From assembly GCF_003467445.1 (NCBI RefSeq), contig NZ_QSGS01000003.1, positions 226,676-290,675 of the forward strand: 64,000 nt of DNA. Reading direction: 5' to 3'. This document shows positions 35,876 to 44,970 of this stretch, in pieces. Position numbers and translations under genes: made by a program. Source of the DNA: Exiguobacterium sp. AM39-5BH (GTDB taxonomy: Bacteria; Bacillota; Bacilli; Exiguobacteriales; Exiguobacteriaceae). Numbering within the stretch: position 1 is the stretch's first letter; each line of letters starts with the position of its first letter. A model generated the notes under the pieces. It was given only the letters and a program-made list of their open reading frames with translations. It was not told the DNA's origin and made no database searches.

Positions 35876-37288
35876 ATGGTAGTAGGAGAATTCGCACAAG
35901 AAACTGATTTGCTTGTCATCGGCGCCGGTCCTGGTGGATACGTCGCAGCCATCCGTGGCGCACAACTTGGCCTCAAAGTCACAATCGTCGAAAAAGGTAA
36001 CTTTGGTGGCGTTTGCTTGAACGTCGGTTGTATCCCATCAAAAGCGTTGATCACGGCTGGTCACAACTTCCAGCACGCAAAAGGTCACTCGTCAATGGGT
36101 ATCACGTCTGACAACGTATCAGTCGACTTCACAAAAGTCCAAGACTGGAAACAGTCGGTCGTCAACAAATTGACTGGCGGCGTCAAAGGCCTTTTGAAAG
36201 GTAACAAGATTGACATCGTTCAAGGTGAGGCTTTCTTCGCATCTGAAGACACAGTTCGTGTTATCACAGAAGACAGCTCGACTCCTTACAAGTTCAAAAA
36301 AGCGATCATCGCGACTGGTTCGACACCAATCGAGATCCCATCGTTCAAATGGTCAAAACGCGTCCTTTCTTCAACTGGCGCATTGGCTCTTCCTGAAGTA
36401 CCGAAGAAACTTGTCGTCATCGGCGGCGGTTACATCGGTATGGAGCTTGGCACAGCGTACGCGAACTTCGATACAGAAGTCGTCGTCGTTGAAGGCGCAA
36501 GCGACATCTTGTCTGGCTTCGAGCCTCAAATGACGCAAATCGTCAAGAAGAAACTCAAACAAAAAGGTAACGTCACGATTCACACGAACGCTCTTGCAAA
36601 AGGCGTCGAGGAAACAGAAGACGGCGTAACAGTTAAGTTTGAAGTGAACGGTGAAGAGCAGTCTGTGGAAGCGGACTACGTCCTCGTCACAGTCGGCCGT
36701 CGTCCAAACACTGGCGACATCGGTCTCGAAAACGCGGAAGTGAAAGTTAGCGACCGCGGCATCATCGAAATCGACGACCAGTGCAAGACGTCGAACGAAA
36801 ACATCTACGCCATCGGTGACATCGTACCGGGACCACCGCTCGCGCACAAAGCTTCATACGAAGCGAAAGTCGCAGCGGAGGCAGCTGCCGGCAAGCCAGC
36901 GTACCTCGACTATTCAGCAATCCCAGCGGTCGTCTTCACTGACCCTGAACTTGCAACAGTCGGTTACACGGAGCCACTCGCAAAAGAAGAAGGACTTGAG
37001 ATCACTGTATCGAAATTCCCATTCGCAGCGAACGGCCGTGCCCTCGCTCTCGACGAGCCAGACGGCTTCATGAAGCTCATCACGCGTAAAGAAGACGGTC
37101 TCTTGATCGGTGCTCAAATCGCGGGAACTGGCGCTTCAGATATGATTGCCGAGCTTGGCCTCGCCATTGAAGCAGGCATGACTGCAGAAGATATCGCGCT
37201 TACCATCCACGCTCACCCATCACTCGGGGAGATGGCAATGGAAGCGGCAGAAATCGCAATGGGTATGCCAATCCACGTCGTTAAATAA
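35876..37288 (+). CDS. pdhD: Dihydrolipoamide dehydrogenase (E3)
   Basis: Flavoprotein disulfide oxidoreductase, 470 aa. FAD site [17 protein letters not shown] (about 16-32), redox-active disulfide [14 protein letters not shown] (C46 and C51 by count), NAD-binding [10 protein letters not shown] (about 182-191), and the C-terminal dimer motif HAHPSLGE with the catalytic His-Glu. Follows pdhC after 4 bp. It is likely shared with other 2-oxoacid dehydrogenases, as is common in Firmicutes. Confidence 0.98.
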   Translation: MVVGEFAQETDLLVIGAGPGGYVAAIRGAQLGLKVTIVEKGNFGGVCLNVGCIPSKALITAGHNFQHAKGHSSMGITSDNVSVDFTKVQDWKQSVVNKLTGGVKGLLKGNKIDIVQGEAFFASEDTVRVITEDSSTPYKFKKAIIATGSTPIEIPSFKWSKRVLSSTGALALPEVPKKLVVIGGGYIGMELGTAYANFDTEVVVVEGASDILSGFEPQMTQIVKKKLKQKGNVTIHTNALAKGVEETEDGVTVKFEVNGEEQSVEADYVLVTVGRRPNTGDIGLENAEVKVSDRGIIEIDDQCKTSNENIYAIGDIVPGPPLAHKASYEAKVAAEAAAGKPAYLDYSAIPAVVFTDPELATVGYTEPLAKEEGLEITVSKFPFAANGRALALDEPDGFMKLITRKEDGLLIGAQIAGTGASDMIAELGLAIEAGMTAEDIALTIHAHPSLGEMAMEAAEIAMGMPIHVVK

Positions 37289-37291
37289 GTC

Positions 37292-37327
37292 AAAAGCTCT
37301 CTCGCTTACTCGCGAGAGAGCTTTTTT
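37292..37327. terminator. Terminator of the pdh operon, shared with the convergent GNAT gene
   Basis: AAAAGCTCTCTCGC / GCGAGAGAGCTTTT with a 6-base loop and T-run. The GNAT stop codon lies in the loop. Confidence 0.95.
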
Positions 37328-37749
37328 ATGTAATGGACGGTCCGTTCGACTTCTCGGAAGCCGATGCATTCATGGAACCGTTGGCTGCCGTCGTTCTCGA
37401 TTTCCGTGTCGGAGGCGAGCTCGTCGCATCCTTTCGACCAGGCGAACGCGGAGGCCGCTTCGACGAGCCGTGTCGCCACGTCCTGCTGCCGCGCGGCTTC
37501 GACGACGTAAATCCCTTCTAAGAAGGCGGTTGGGGAAGCAGTCGTTCCGGGAACGTAGTCATGCCGGAAGCTAAGTTGACAAAAGCCGACCGGTTCATCC
37601 GTTTCCGCGATAAAATAGTGCATCTTGTCGGAGCGGATGCCGAGACGAACCTCCATCGTCAATTCGTCTCCGGGCGCATCGGGCCATAGCTGCCGCATGA
37701 GCCGCACCAGTTTGGTACAATCACGCTCGTTCGCTTCTCGTATGTTCAT
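37306..37749 (-). CDS. GNAT family N-acetyltransferase
   Basis: 147-aa single-domain acetyltransferase. MNIREANERDCTKLVRLMRQLWP is the typical first strand/helix, followed by a beta-4 region LEGIYVVEAARQQDVATRLVEAASAFAWSKGC with the acetyl-CoA loop (here ARQQDVA, less canonical than Q/RxxGxG/A) and the ECIGFREVERTVHYIK end. It resembles aminoglycoside 6'-acetyltransferase-like GNATs, but substrate cannot be assigned. AAGGAGGG is 6 bases before the ATG. Not present at this place in B. subtilis. Confidence 0.88.
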   Translation of the reverse strand: MNIREANERDCTKLVRLMRQLWPDAPGDELTMEVRLGIRSDKMHYFIAETDEPVGFCQLSFRHDYVPGTTASPTAFLEGIYVVEAARQQDVATRLVEAASAFAWSKGCDELASDTEIENDGSQRFHECIGFREVERTVHYIKKLSRE

Positions 37750-37820
37750 TGGGACCCTCCTTAGGTTTCATACGTTCAGTATAAAGGAAAATAAAGAATG
37801 AAGTGAGAAAGGAGGGAACG

Positions 37821-38147
37821 ATGATGGCGTTTGATGAAGAATTGTTATATACCGTCTCTGAGACGAGCCGTGTCCGCTTCACGGGAATCGAGACCGAGAC
37901 GTCACGCTATGATTTCGGCTTTGTGTATACGCATCAATTCATGGGGAAAGTGCTCGTCGTCTGTATGCAGACCGGACAGTCTGCCCTTCTTGATATCCAT
38001 GCACTCGAAGAACCGAGACAACTGTATCCGATGCTCGGGATTGCGTTGCGCGATACGGAACATGTCGCCGAGTTTTTACGCCTCTGTTTAAACGAAACTG
38101 AATTAGAAACGGATAAAAAATTTAATTCTTCTCTTGAAAAAATGTAA
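37821..38147 (+). CDS. DUF3055 family protein
   Basis: 108 aa. The block SRYDFGFVYTHQFMGKVLVVCMQTGQSALL matches my memory of the DUF3055 family, small soluble Bacillales proteins of unknown role; most members are about 90 aa, so this one has a longer charged tail (ETELETDKKFNSSLEKM). AAGGAGGG lies 4-5 bases before ATG ATG. The upstream GTG at 37803 has no ribosome site. The stop codon overlaps a near-cre sequence. Confidence 0.7.
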   Translation: MMAFDEELLYTVSETSRVRFTGIETETSRYDFGFVYTHQFMGKVLVVCMQTGQSALLDIHALEEPRQLYPMLGIALRDTEHVAEFLRLCLNETELETDKKFNSSLEKM

Positions 38148-38156
38148 GCGTTTTCT
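38143..38156 (+). promoter_or_regulatory. Near-consensus CcpA cre site
   Basis: TGTAAGCGTTTTCT differs from TGWAANCGNTNWCA only at the last base. It overlaps the end of the DUF3055 gene and is 100 bp downstream of the convergent speA stop codon, an odd place for a regulator site. Confidence 0.35.
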
Positions 38157-38215
38157 TATAATGGAATGTAGGGGAAGCAATTCGATCATCATAAGCACCT
38201 TTTCTTTTGATGACA

Positions 38216-38254
38216 CAAAGCGAGCCGGTCCATATGGACCGGCTCGCTTTTGTT
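38216..38254. terminator. Bidirectional terminator between DUF3055 gene and speA
   Basis: Perfect 15-bp stem AAAGCGAGCCGGTCC / GGACCGGCTCGCTTT with an ATAT loop. Confidence 0.95.
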
Positions 38255-39736
38255 TTAGCGAATTGCTTTTGTTTGTTGGATGACTTTAATCATTTGAAGC
38301 GATTCATCTTCAAGTCCTTGGACGGGAAGACCGGCCTCGATGTTCGCCATGATATAGTCGAGCGTCGAAGTCGTGATGAGTTCTCCCGGGATGATGATCG
38401 GGATTCCTGGTGGATACACCATGATGAACTCGGCCGAGATGCGTCCGACGGCGTTCTCGAGCGGAATCGTCTCCGTCTCCTCGTAGAACGCGTCACGCGG
38501 GCTGAGCGCGAGCGGTGGAATCTCAGGGAGCATGATTGACAACGAATCGTTCCCAGACTGGTCGTACACGGATACAACGTCACGCATGCCATCAATCAAC
38601 GCTTGAATCGTCGACTCGTCGTCGGCGCTCGTCACGATGAACAAGACGTTCAACAAATCTGACATCTCAACTTCGATTCGATGTGTCTCGCGCAAGTACT
38701 TCTCGACTTCGAAGCCCGTGATGCCGAGCTCACGGACGGAAACCAGGATTTTCGTCTCGTCAAGCGCGTATGTCGACTCGGAGTGGAGTTCAGCGTGACC
38801 GTATACCGATAAGTGCGGCATATTATCGATGGCTGTACGAGCCGTCCGTGCGAGTGTGAGAGCACGTTCGTTCATCGTTTCTCCTTTCGTCGCCAATTGA
38901 CGACGGGCCGCATCGAGCGACGCGAGAAGGAGATAAGACGTCGACGTCGTCGTAATCATCGACAACATCGCGTGAATCCGTTCCGGCGAGACGAGACCGC
39001 GACGGACGTTCAAAATCGAACTTCCCGTCATCGAGCCGCCGAGCTTGTGTACGCTCGTGGCTGCGACGTCCGCTCCGGCTTGCATCGCCGAGAGCGGGAG
39101 TTCGTCGTGGAACGGTAAGTGGACACCGTGGGCCTCATCGACGAGGACCGGTACGTCTTGCGCATGGGCGACAGCGACGATTCGTTCTAGATCACCGGCG
39201 ATCCCGAAGTAGGTCGGGTTGATGACGAGGACCGCTTTTGTGTCCGGGTGCATCTCGAGGGCGCGTTCGACGGCGCTTGCTGTGATCCCGTGGGCAATTC
39301 CGTATGTCTCATCATATTCCGGATGGATGAAGACCGGGTGAGCCCCGGTCAAGATGAGCGCGGACATGACGGATTTATGCACGTTTCGTGGAACGATGAT
39401 TTTCTCGTTCGGCCCGACAACGCCCATGATCATCGCCATGATGGCGCTCGACGTCCCTTGCACCGAGAAGAACGTCTCGTCGGCATGGAACGCTTCGGCA
39501 GCGAGACGCTCGGCAGCGGCAATCGATGCTTTCGGATGATGGAGATCATCGAGTGGGGCGATATTGATCAAATCAATCTTCAAGGCGTTCTCGCCGATGA
39601 AGTCACGGAACTGAGGATCCATCCCTTTTCCGCCTTTATGGCCAGGGATGTGGAACGCGATCGGGTTCGTATCCACGTGCGTGAGCAACGTGTCAAAGAG
39701 CGGTGTCTCGAGCTGTGTAGCACCTTTAAGTTTCAA
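38255..39736 (-). CDS. speA: Arginine decarboxylase / Orn-Lys-Arg decarboxylase
   Basis: Fold type I PLP-dependent decarboxylase, 493 aa, like B. subtilis SpeA, making agmatine for polyamine synthesis. HIPGHKGGKGMDP near residue 28, PLDDLHHPKA, VQGTSSAIMAMIMG (PLP phosphate site), VDEAHGVHLPFH and the PLP lysine in TSVHKLGGSMTG (about 225) are all present; the C-terminal domain carries YPPGIPIIIPGE. TTG start with AAGGAGG 9-10 bases upstream. In B. subtilis speA also lies downstream of pdhD. Lysine decarboxylase activity is an alternative that sequence alone does not exclude. Confidence 0.92.
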   Translation of the reverse strand: MKLKGATQLETPLFDTLLTHVDTNPIAFHIPGHKGGKGMDPQFRDFIGENALKIDLINIAPLDDLHHPKASIAAAERLAAEAFHADETFFSVQGTSSAIMAMIMGVVGPNEKIIVPRNVHKSVMSALILTGAHPVFIHPEYDETYGIAHGITASAVERALEMHPDTKAVLVINPTYFGIAGDLERIVAVAHAQDVPVLVDEAHGVHLPFHDELPLSAMQAGADVAATSVHKLGGSMTGSSILNVRRGLVSPERIHAMLSMITTTSTSYLLLASLDAARRQLATKGETMNERALTLARTARTAIDNMPHLSVYGHAELHSESTYALDETKILVSVRELGITGFEVEKYLRETHRIEVEMSDLLNVLFIVTSADDESTIQALIDGMRDVVSVYDQSGNDSLSIMLPEIPPLALSPRDAFYEETETIPLENAVGRISAEFIMVYPPGIPIIIPGELITTSTLDYIMANIEAGLPVQGLEDESLQMIKVIQQTKAIR

Positions 39737-39828
39737 TAGTAAGTCCTCCTTGATAACAGTGTGTATATGGGTTGTCGGTTTGGTCTCAAGCTTTGGCCAA
39801 TCTGAACATTTCGATTCAAAAACAATGC

Positions 39829-39880
39829 AACAAAAAAACTATAGTGATTTCTATCCAAACTTGCAATAGTTTTTTTTGTT
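39829..39880. repeat. A/T-rich inverted repeat between speA and yktA homologue
   Basis: AACAAAAAAACTAT (39829-39842) is matched by ATAGTTTTTTTTGTT (39866-39880), arms of 14-15 bases around a 23-base loop. In the speA direction it would lie in the leader; on either strand the stem ends in a T-rich arm. Confidence 0.6.
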
Positions 39881-39907
39881 GATACAATGGTTGTCGAGGT
39901 GAAGAAT

Positions 39908-40174
39908 ATGCAAATCAACTATCCGATCAACCCGGACTGGACGACTGATGAGCTCATAGAAGTCGTCGAGTTCTATAATCAAGTCGCCCTTGCCAATGAA
40001 GGCGGTGTCGACCGCGAAACGTTTTTGGATGCGTATCGGTCGTTCAAACAAATCGTGACATCGAAATCAGAAGAAAAACAACTGAGCGCCGTGCATGACG
40101 AACAGACCGGATACTCTACCTATCGTACGGTCCAAGCGGCCCTAAAATCAAATGCGAAGATTATAAAATTGTAA
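39908..40174 (+). CDS. UPF0223 family protein (YktA)
   Basis: 88 aa. MQINYPINPDWTTDELIEVVEFYNQVALANEGGVDRE and the end YSTYRTVQAALKSNAKIIKL match the UPF0223/YktA family of small helical proteins of unknown function. ATG at 39908 with GAGGTGAAG upstream. B. subtilis yktA also sits next to speA. Followed by a terminator. Confidence 0.87.
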   Translation: MQINYPINPDWTTDELIEVVEFYNQVALANEGGVDRETFLDAYRSFKQIVTSKSEEKQLSAVHDEQTGYSTYRTVQAALKSNAKIIKL

Positions 40175-40181
40175 CTGCTGG

Positions 40182-40221
40182 AAAGCATGGGAGAACAGAA
40201 CAGTTTTCTCATGCTTTTTTT
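40182..40221 (+). terminator. Terminator after the yktA homologue
   Basis: AAAGCATGGGAGAA / TTTTCTCATGCTTT (one mismatch) and eight T. The remaining 200 bases to the next gene show no gene. Confidence 0.85.
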
Positions 40222-40420
40222 GTTATTTCCTTTTGAAAAAGGGTACATATCTTTAACAGGTCATTCAGGTTTAGCATCAGTTGAAATGGGAATATACTTT
40301 CTAAGATAAAAAATTCAAAATAGTCAGACAATTATCTTTCTTTTTTGAATCTCATCTGATATACTCAATTCAACTTACTAAACCGTAACTTGTAGCCCAA
40401 CTAAAGGAGTGTGGCATCTC

Positions 40421-40609
40421 ATGAAACAAGTGATCGAGGCATTCAAAAGAAAAGACGCAGAAAAACGGATTCCGGTGCTGCGCTTAGAGATTGATTATGA
40501 ATTGGCAACGCTCTTCGATGCAATGGCGTCACAAGATGATGCCACTGTCCACGCTAGCAAGCATCGGTTAGAGAAGTATCGCCAAGAACTATTGCGTCTC
40601 GAAGCCTGA
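40421..40609 (+). CDS. Small uncharacterised protein, 62 aa
   Basis: Highly charged and helical (AFKRKDAEKRIPVLRLEIDYELATLFDAM, KHRLEKYRQELLRLEA), probably coiled coil. Good ribosome site TAAAGGAGTG about 10 bases before the ATG. It takes the place of the short ykzI gene upstream of suhB in B. subtilis but I cannot confirm homology. Single gene with its own terminator. Confidence 0.7.
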   Translation: MKQVIEAFKRKDAEKRIPVLRLEIDYELATLFDAMASQDDATVHASKHRLEKYRQELLRLEA

Positions 40610-40626
40610 CCCACAACCACTCATTC

Positions 40627-40659
40627 AACCAGTATTCCATGCGGATACTGGTTTTTGTT
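40627..40659 (+). terminator. Terminator after the 62-aa gene
   Basis: ACCAGTATTC / GATACTGGT imperfect stem followed by TTTTTGTTT. Confidence 0.8.
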
Positions 40660-40688
40660 TGGTACAATACATAATAGAGGTGATAAAC

Positions 40689-41941
40689 ATGTTAGAATGG
40701 TTCGCGATTGACTTGATTAAACAGGCAGGGGAGTATATACGTTTACAAATTGACGAGAGCTATCGGATTGAACGAAAAACGGGGAAAGGCGATTTGGTGA
40801 CAGAAATCGATCGGGCCGTCGAACAGTTGATTGTCGACCAGATTCGCGAGTCGTATCCGGAGCATCATATTATTGGGGAAGAGGGCATCTCGACGCAACC
40901 GGATGATTTGTCGGGGACGGTCTGGTTCGTCGACCCGATTGACGGCACGTTGAACTTCATTCATCAGAAGCGGATGTTCGCCATCTCGATTGCCGTCATG
41001 GTCGATGGGGTCGTCGAGTACGGCTTCGTTTACGATGTGATGGCGGACGAGCTGTTCGTCGCGCGCCGCGGTGTCGGGGCGACGCTGAACGGCCGGAAGC
41101 TCCCGATGATTCAAGAGCACCATGTTCGGGACGCTTTCCTCAGTATGAACGCGACATGGGTGACGCCAAACCAGCAAATCGCACCAGAAGTACTCGCACC
41201 GATCGTGCGCGACTCGGTCGGTACGCGGGCGCACGGGGCCGCTTCACTCGAACTCGCCTGGCTCGCAGCGGGACGGGTCGATGGCTATATCACGATGCGC
41301 AATATGCCGTGGGATTACGCCGCCGGTAAATTGCTCGTCGAAGAAGTCGGGGGGCGGGTCGCCTCGATTTATGGAGAGCCAGTCCGCTATGACGGGAAAA
41401 CATCAGTCCTCGCGGGGAGCGAGACGTTCGTCAAAGACGTCGTGAAGCATTACGTCATCGCCAAAGGCGCGACCCCGGAAGTGAAGCCGGATTTGCAAAT
41501 CGGGATCAACGAATCTTACGACCGCGTCCGTGATTTGCTCGTCCTGGCCAATCCGAACGAAGCGATGGTGCGCGACCAATACAAAGCAGGGACGACGTAC
41601 GAGCCATGCTCGGCGGGGAACGTGTCGGGGCATATATGCTCGTCACACGCAGCGAGTCGTTAATCGAGCTCGTCAATATCGCCGTCAAACCGGAACGGCA
41701 GAACCAGACGATCGGGCAACGTCTGCTCCAAGACGCGATTCGCCGGGCTGAGAGCAGCGGGGCGAATCAGATGCTCGTCTGTACGGGCAACTCGAGCATC
41801 GTCCAGTTGCGCTTCTATCAGCAAGCCGGTTTCCGCTTTGAATCGGTCGAGCGGGACTACTTCCCGGACCACGGTTATCCGTCAATCGAAGAAGACGGAC
41901 TCGCCTTACGTGACCGCATCTGTCTGACGCGCGACCTATAA
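40689..41941 (+). CDS. suhB: Inositol monophosphatase (SuhB/YktC) joined to a GNAT domain (frameshifted near 41604)
   Basis: Residues 1-about 258 are an inositol monophosphatase: GEEG metal ligands (about 62-65), DPIDGTLNF (about 81-89) and WDYAAGKLLVEEVGG (about 209-223). The frame runs on without a stop into a GNAT acetyltransferase (VNIAVKPERQNQTIGQRLLQDAIRR, acetyl-CoA site; FYQQAGFRFE). One base is missing at 41604-41605; restoring it joins DQYKAGTTYE to MLGGERVGAYMLV and ends at 41941. ATG 40689 follows GAGGTGATAA. The link is uncertain: a second lost base upstream could hide a TGA at 41482-41484 overlapping a GTG start at 41481, giving two coupled genes. Confidence 0.83.
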
Positions 41942-41970
41942 GCATGGGCGCCAGAAGAACAACATCATAA

Positions 41971-42004
41971 ACAAGGCCCGGGCTAATCGCCCGGGCCTTC
42001 TGTT
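41971..42004. terminator. Bidirectional terminator between suhB and ylaF
   Basis: AAGGCCCGGG / CCCGGGCCTT with a 7-base loop, overlapping the ylaF stop. Confidence 0.93.
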
Positions 42005-42179
42005 ATGGACGTCGGCTCGAGAGGACCCGACGGCGCAAGTTGATTCCAAAGAATGTGGCGATGCCGCTCAGAGCGAGACTGCCGATGATGATAGCGGCGC
42101 TTCCTTCGGCGACACCGATACCGATGCCGACGAAGCCGGCGACGACCGCGGTCGCGATTAATATGAACATGAGTTGCAT
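42003..42179 (-). CDS. YlaF-like small membrane protein
   Basis: 58 aa with two membrane helices (LMFILIATAVVAGFVGIGIGVA and SAAIIIGSLALSGIATFFGI) and a basic C-terminus (NLRRRVLSSRRP). Size, helix spacing and place next to typA fit B. subtilis YlaF. The ATG at 42179 has GGGGGAA about 5 bases upstream. Here it is divergent from typA. No function is known to me. Confidence 0.72.
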   Translation of the reverse strand: MQLMFILIATAVVAGFVGIGIGVAEGSAAIIIGSLALSGIATFFGINLRRRVLSSRRP

Positions 42180-42233
42180 GGAGATTCCCCCTTTTTCGCT
42201 AGTCTCCTTCATTGTAGACAAAAACGAAGCGTT

Positions 42234-42289
42234 TGAAAACGTTAACAGTCGATAACACTCGACAAAGGTAGTGGGACGTGTGCTATACT
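42234..42289 (+). promoter_or_regulatory. typA promoter region with consensus cre site
   Basis: TGAAAACGTTAACA (42234-42247) fits the CcpA cre consensus TGWAANCGNTNWCA at every position. An extended -10, TG-C-TATACT, is at 42281-42289; TCGACA (42259-42264) is 19 bases before it. The cre lies upstream of the promoter, a position from which CcpA can activate, but it may also act on ylaF. Confidence 0.5.
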
Positions 42290-42341
42290 CTTAAAGTTGA
42301 ATAAAAGATGAAACTTTTTTAAATAAGAGAGGACTAACTAC

Positions 42342-44186
42342 ATGAATGTAAGAACTAACCTTCGGAACGTAGCCATCATCGCCCACGTTGACCACGGTAA
42401 AACAACGCTCGTCGATGAATTATTAAAACAGTCTGGTACATTCCGGACAAACGAAATGGTCGCAGAACGCGCCATGGACTCGAACGACATCGAACGTGAG
42501 CGCGGAATCACGATTCTCGCGAAAAACACTGCCATCGATTATAAAGATACACGCATCAACATCGTGGATACGCCAGGTCACGCCGATTTCGGTGGTGAAG
42601 TAGAGCGCATCATGCGAATGGTGGACGGCGTTATTCTCGTCGTCGATGCACGTGAAGGATGTATGCCACAAACGCGTTTCGTATTGAAGAAAGCACTCGA
42701 CCAAGGTCTCCGTCCAATCGTTGTCGTCAACAAAATCGACAAGCCGATGGTACGCCCACTCGATGTCGTCGACGAAGTTGTCGACTTATTGATCGACCTT
42801 GGAGCAGATGAAGATCAACTTGAATTCCCTGTCGTTTATACGTCTGCTGTCAGCGGTTCAAGTTCGTTCGATCCTGATCCAGAGAAGCAAGAAGATACGA
42901 TCACGTACGTGCTCGACACGATTCTTGAGAACACGCCGGCACCGATCGATAACTCGGATGAGCCGCTCCAGTTCCAAGTCACGATGCTCGACTATGACAA
43001 CTACCTCGGCCGAATCGGTGTCGGTCGCGTCTTCCGTGGGAAAATCAAAGTTGGCGAATCCGTCTCACTTTGCAAAACAGACGGTTCAATCAAACAACTC
43101 CGCGTCACGAAGTTGTTCGGTTACTTCGGTCTCAAGCGCGTTGAAATCGAAGAAGCCAAAGCGGGTGACTTGATCGCCATCGCCGGGATGGAAGACATCA
43201 ACGTCGGTGAAACGGTCACACCGGTCGGTAAAGAAGAGCCACTTCCGCTTCTCCGCATCGATGAGCCGACACTTCAAATGCGTTTCATGACAAACAACTC
43301 ACCGTTCGCAGGACGCGAAGGCGATTTCGTGACGGCACGTAAAATCGAAGAGCGTTTGATGAAACAACTTGAGACGGACGTTTCACTCCGTGTCGAGAAC
43401 ACAGATTCACCTGACCAATGGATCGTTTCGGGCCGCGGTGAGCTTCACCTCGGGATCTTGATTGAGAACATGCGCCGTGAAGGGTACGAGCTTCAAGTTT
43501 CGAAACCACAAGTTATCATCCGTGAAGACGAAGATGGTACGAAAATTGAGCCGTTCGAACGCGTCATCATCGACGTACCAGAAGAGTACACCGGTTCAGT
43601 CATGGAGTCGATCGGTCTCCGTAAAGGTGAACTTGCCAACATGAACACGAACGACAACGGTCAAACACGTATGGAATTCATCGTTCCTTCACGTGGTCTC
43701 ATTGGATATCGTAACGAGTTCTTGTCAGCAACACGCGGATACGGAATCTTGAACCATACGTTCGAAGAGTACCGTCCATTCATCGCTGCTGACATCGGCG
43801 GACGCCGCAGTGGTGTCATGGTTTGTATCGAACCTGGTAAGTCTACGGCTTACTCGATCGGTGCACTTGAAGACCGTGGAACGATCTTCATCGAACCAGG
43901 TACAGATGTATACGAGGGCATGATTATCGGTGAATGTAACCGTGACGTCGACCTTGCGATCAACGCCGTCAAAGGAAAGCAGTTGACGAACATGCGTGCT
44001 TCATCGAAAGATTCGACACAAGTCTTGAAACGTCCACGCGTCTTCTCACTCGAAGAGTCGCTCACGTTCTTGAACGACGACGAGTACTGTGAAATCACGC
44101 CGGAGTCGATCCGTCTCCGTAAAAAAGTCTTGAACAAGAACGAACGCGAGAAAGCTGACAAGCGTCGTAAACTTGGGAAAGAATAA
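42342..44186 (+). CDS. typA: Translational GTPase TypA/BipA
   Basis: 614-aa ribosome-binding GTPase of the EF-G group, needed for stress and cold growth and 50S assembly. G1 AHVDHGKTT (about 13-21), G2 region ERGITI, G3 DTPGHAD (about 72-78), G4 NKID (about 127-130). Domains II, III, V and the BipA-specific C-terminus follow at usual length. AGAGAGGAC precedes the ATG. Biased codon use suggests strong expression. B. subtilis homologue ylaG has the same neighbours. Confidence 0.97.
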   Translation: MNVRTNLRNVAIIAHVDHGKTTLVDELLKQSGTFRTNEMVAERAMDSNDIERERGITILAKNTAIDYKDTRINIVDTPGHADFGGEVERIMRMVDGVILVVDAREGCMPQTRFVLKKALDQGLRPIVVVNKIDKPMVRPLDVVDEVVDLLIDLGADEDQLEFPVVYTSAVSGSSSFDPDPEKQEDTITYVLDTILENTPAPIDNSDEPLQFQVTMLDYDNYLGRIGVGRVFRGKIKVGESVSLCKTDGSIKQLRVTKLFGYFGLKRVEIEEAKAGDLIAIAGMEDINVGETVTPVGKEEPLPLLRIDEPTLQMRFMTNNSPFAGREGDFVTARKIEERLMKQLETDVSLRVENTDSPDQWIVSGRGELHLGILIENMRREGYELQVSKPQVIIREDEDGTKIEPFERVIIDVPEEYTGSVMESIGLRKGELANMNTNDNGQTRMEFIVPSRGLIGYRNEFLSATRGYGILNHTFEEYRPFIAADIGGRRSGVMVCIEPGKSTAYSIGALEDRGTIFIEPGTDVYEGMIIGECNRDVDLAINAVKGKQLTNMRASSKDSTQVLKRPRVFSLEESLTFLNDDEYCEITPESIRLRKKVLNKNEREKADKRRKLGKE

Positions 44187-44194
44187 GTCGGAAA

Positions 44195-44225
44195 AATGGG
44201 AGCGCCTAGGCGTTCCCTTTTGTTT
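44195..44225 (+). terminator. Terminator after typA
   Basis: GGGAGCGCC / GGCGTTCCC (one G-T pair), then TTTTGTTTT. Confidence 0.85.
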
Positions 44226-44272
44226 TGGATAGTGTAGAATAAATGTGTATGAAATAAAGGGGGATTATCAGC

Positions 44273-44617
44273 TTGAAAGCTTCTCAAACGATGGACATCA
44301 CACAAATCGATGTACCGTGGATTGCCTCGCTACTTGGCGTCGGCAGTGACGCGAACGATTTCTCGGTCGGATTCAACGCATTGATCATCACGGTCATCTT
44401 ATTGACGATCCTTGTGTTTAAATTAGGTTTTGCGAAACAATTGACGTGGTGGAAGTCACTCGTTGTCTATATGCTGCTCGCGCTTGGGGCAGGCACGATG
44501 GCGCTCGTCTTCTTCACGTGGCCGATTCCAGAAGTACTCCTTGTCATGGCTGTCGTCTTGGCGATTTACCGGGGCCGCCTCTGGTGGAACCGTCGACAAG
44601 GCGTCGAATCACATTAA
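44273..44617 (+). CDS. YlaH-like membrane protein
   Basis: 114 aa with three membrane helices (ALIITVILLTILVFKLGFA, LVVYMLLALGAGTMALVFF, EVLLVMAVVLAIYRGR). Matches YlaH in size, topology and place after typA. TTG start with AAAGGGGG about 9 bases upstream; no ATG suits. Function unknown. Confidence 0.8.
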   Translation: MKASQTMDITQIDVPWIASLLGVGSDANDFSVGFNALIITVILLTILVFKLGFAKQLTWWKSLVVYMLLALGAGTMALVFFTWPIPEVLLVMAVVLAIYRGRLWWNRRQGVESH

Positions 44618-44656
44618 AAATGGACGTATTGCCCTCGGGCGATACGTCCATTTTTG
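44616..44656. terminator. Bidirectional terminator between ylaH and ylaI
   Basis: AAAAATGGACGTAT / ATACGTCCATTTTT with a 12-base loop. Confidence 0.95.
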
Positions 44657-44657
44657 A

Positions 44658-44858
44658 TTACCATCTCCGTTTTTGCCGGAACGATGGATATAGGTGGAAT
44701 TGGCCGGTCGCGACACGTTCCGCGGTTCGCGCGGTGATGCGTTCTTGACACGTCTGGCACATATACGTTTTAGCAGGTTTATTACGAAGTCGTTTCGCTT
44801 CGAACGACCACGAATCAATCGTATCGATTTTGTCACAAAGAGAGCACTTTACGCGCAT
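44658..44858 (-). CDS. YlaI-like zinc-ribbon protein
   Basis: 66 aa. Two CxxC knuckles (CSLC at 5-8, CQTC at about 34-37) make a treble-clef zinc ribbon, as in YlaI/DUF2197 proteins. Basic C-terminus (YPSFRQKRRW). Position agrees with B. subtilis ylaI, though here it is on the opposite strand to ylaH. Possible RNA or protein binder; function unknown. Confidence 0.83.
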   Translation of the reverse strand: MRVKCSLCDKIDTIDSWSFEAKRLRNKPAKTYMCQTCQERITARTAERVATGQFHLYPSFRQKRRW

Positions 44859-44970
44859 GGTCTCACCTTCCTCTTCGTCGATTATAGCATGATTTCAGGA
44901 GAGAAAAGCAGGGAAAGAGGTTTGTAAGGGCGAATCCATTTCGTATACCCGTTCGGGAGGAGGGGAGTCT

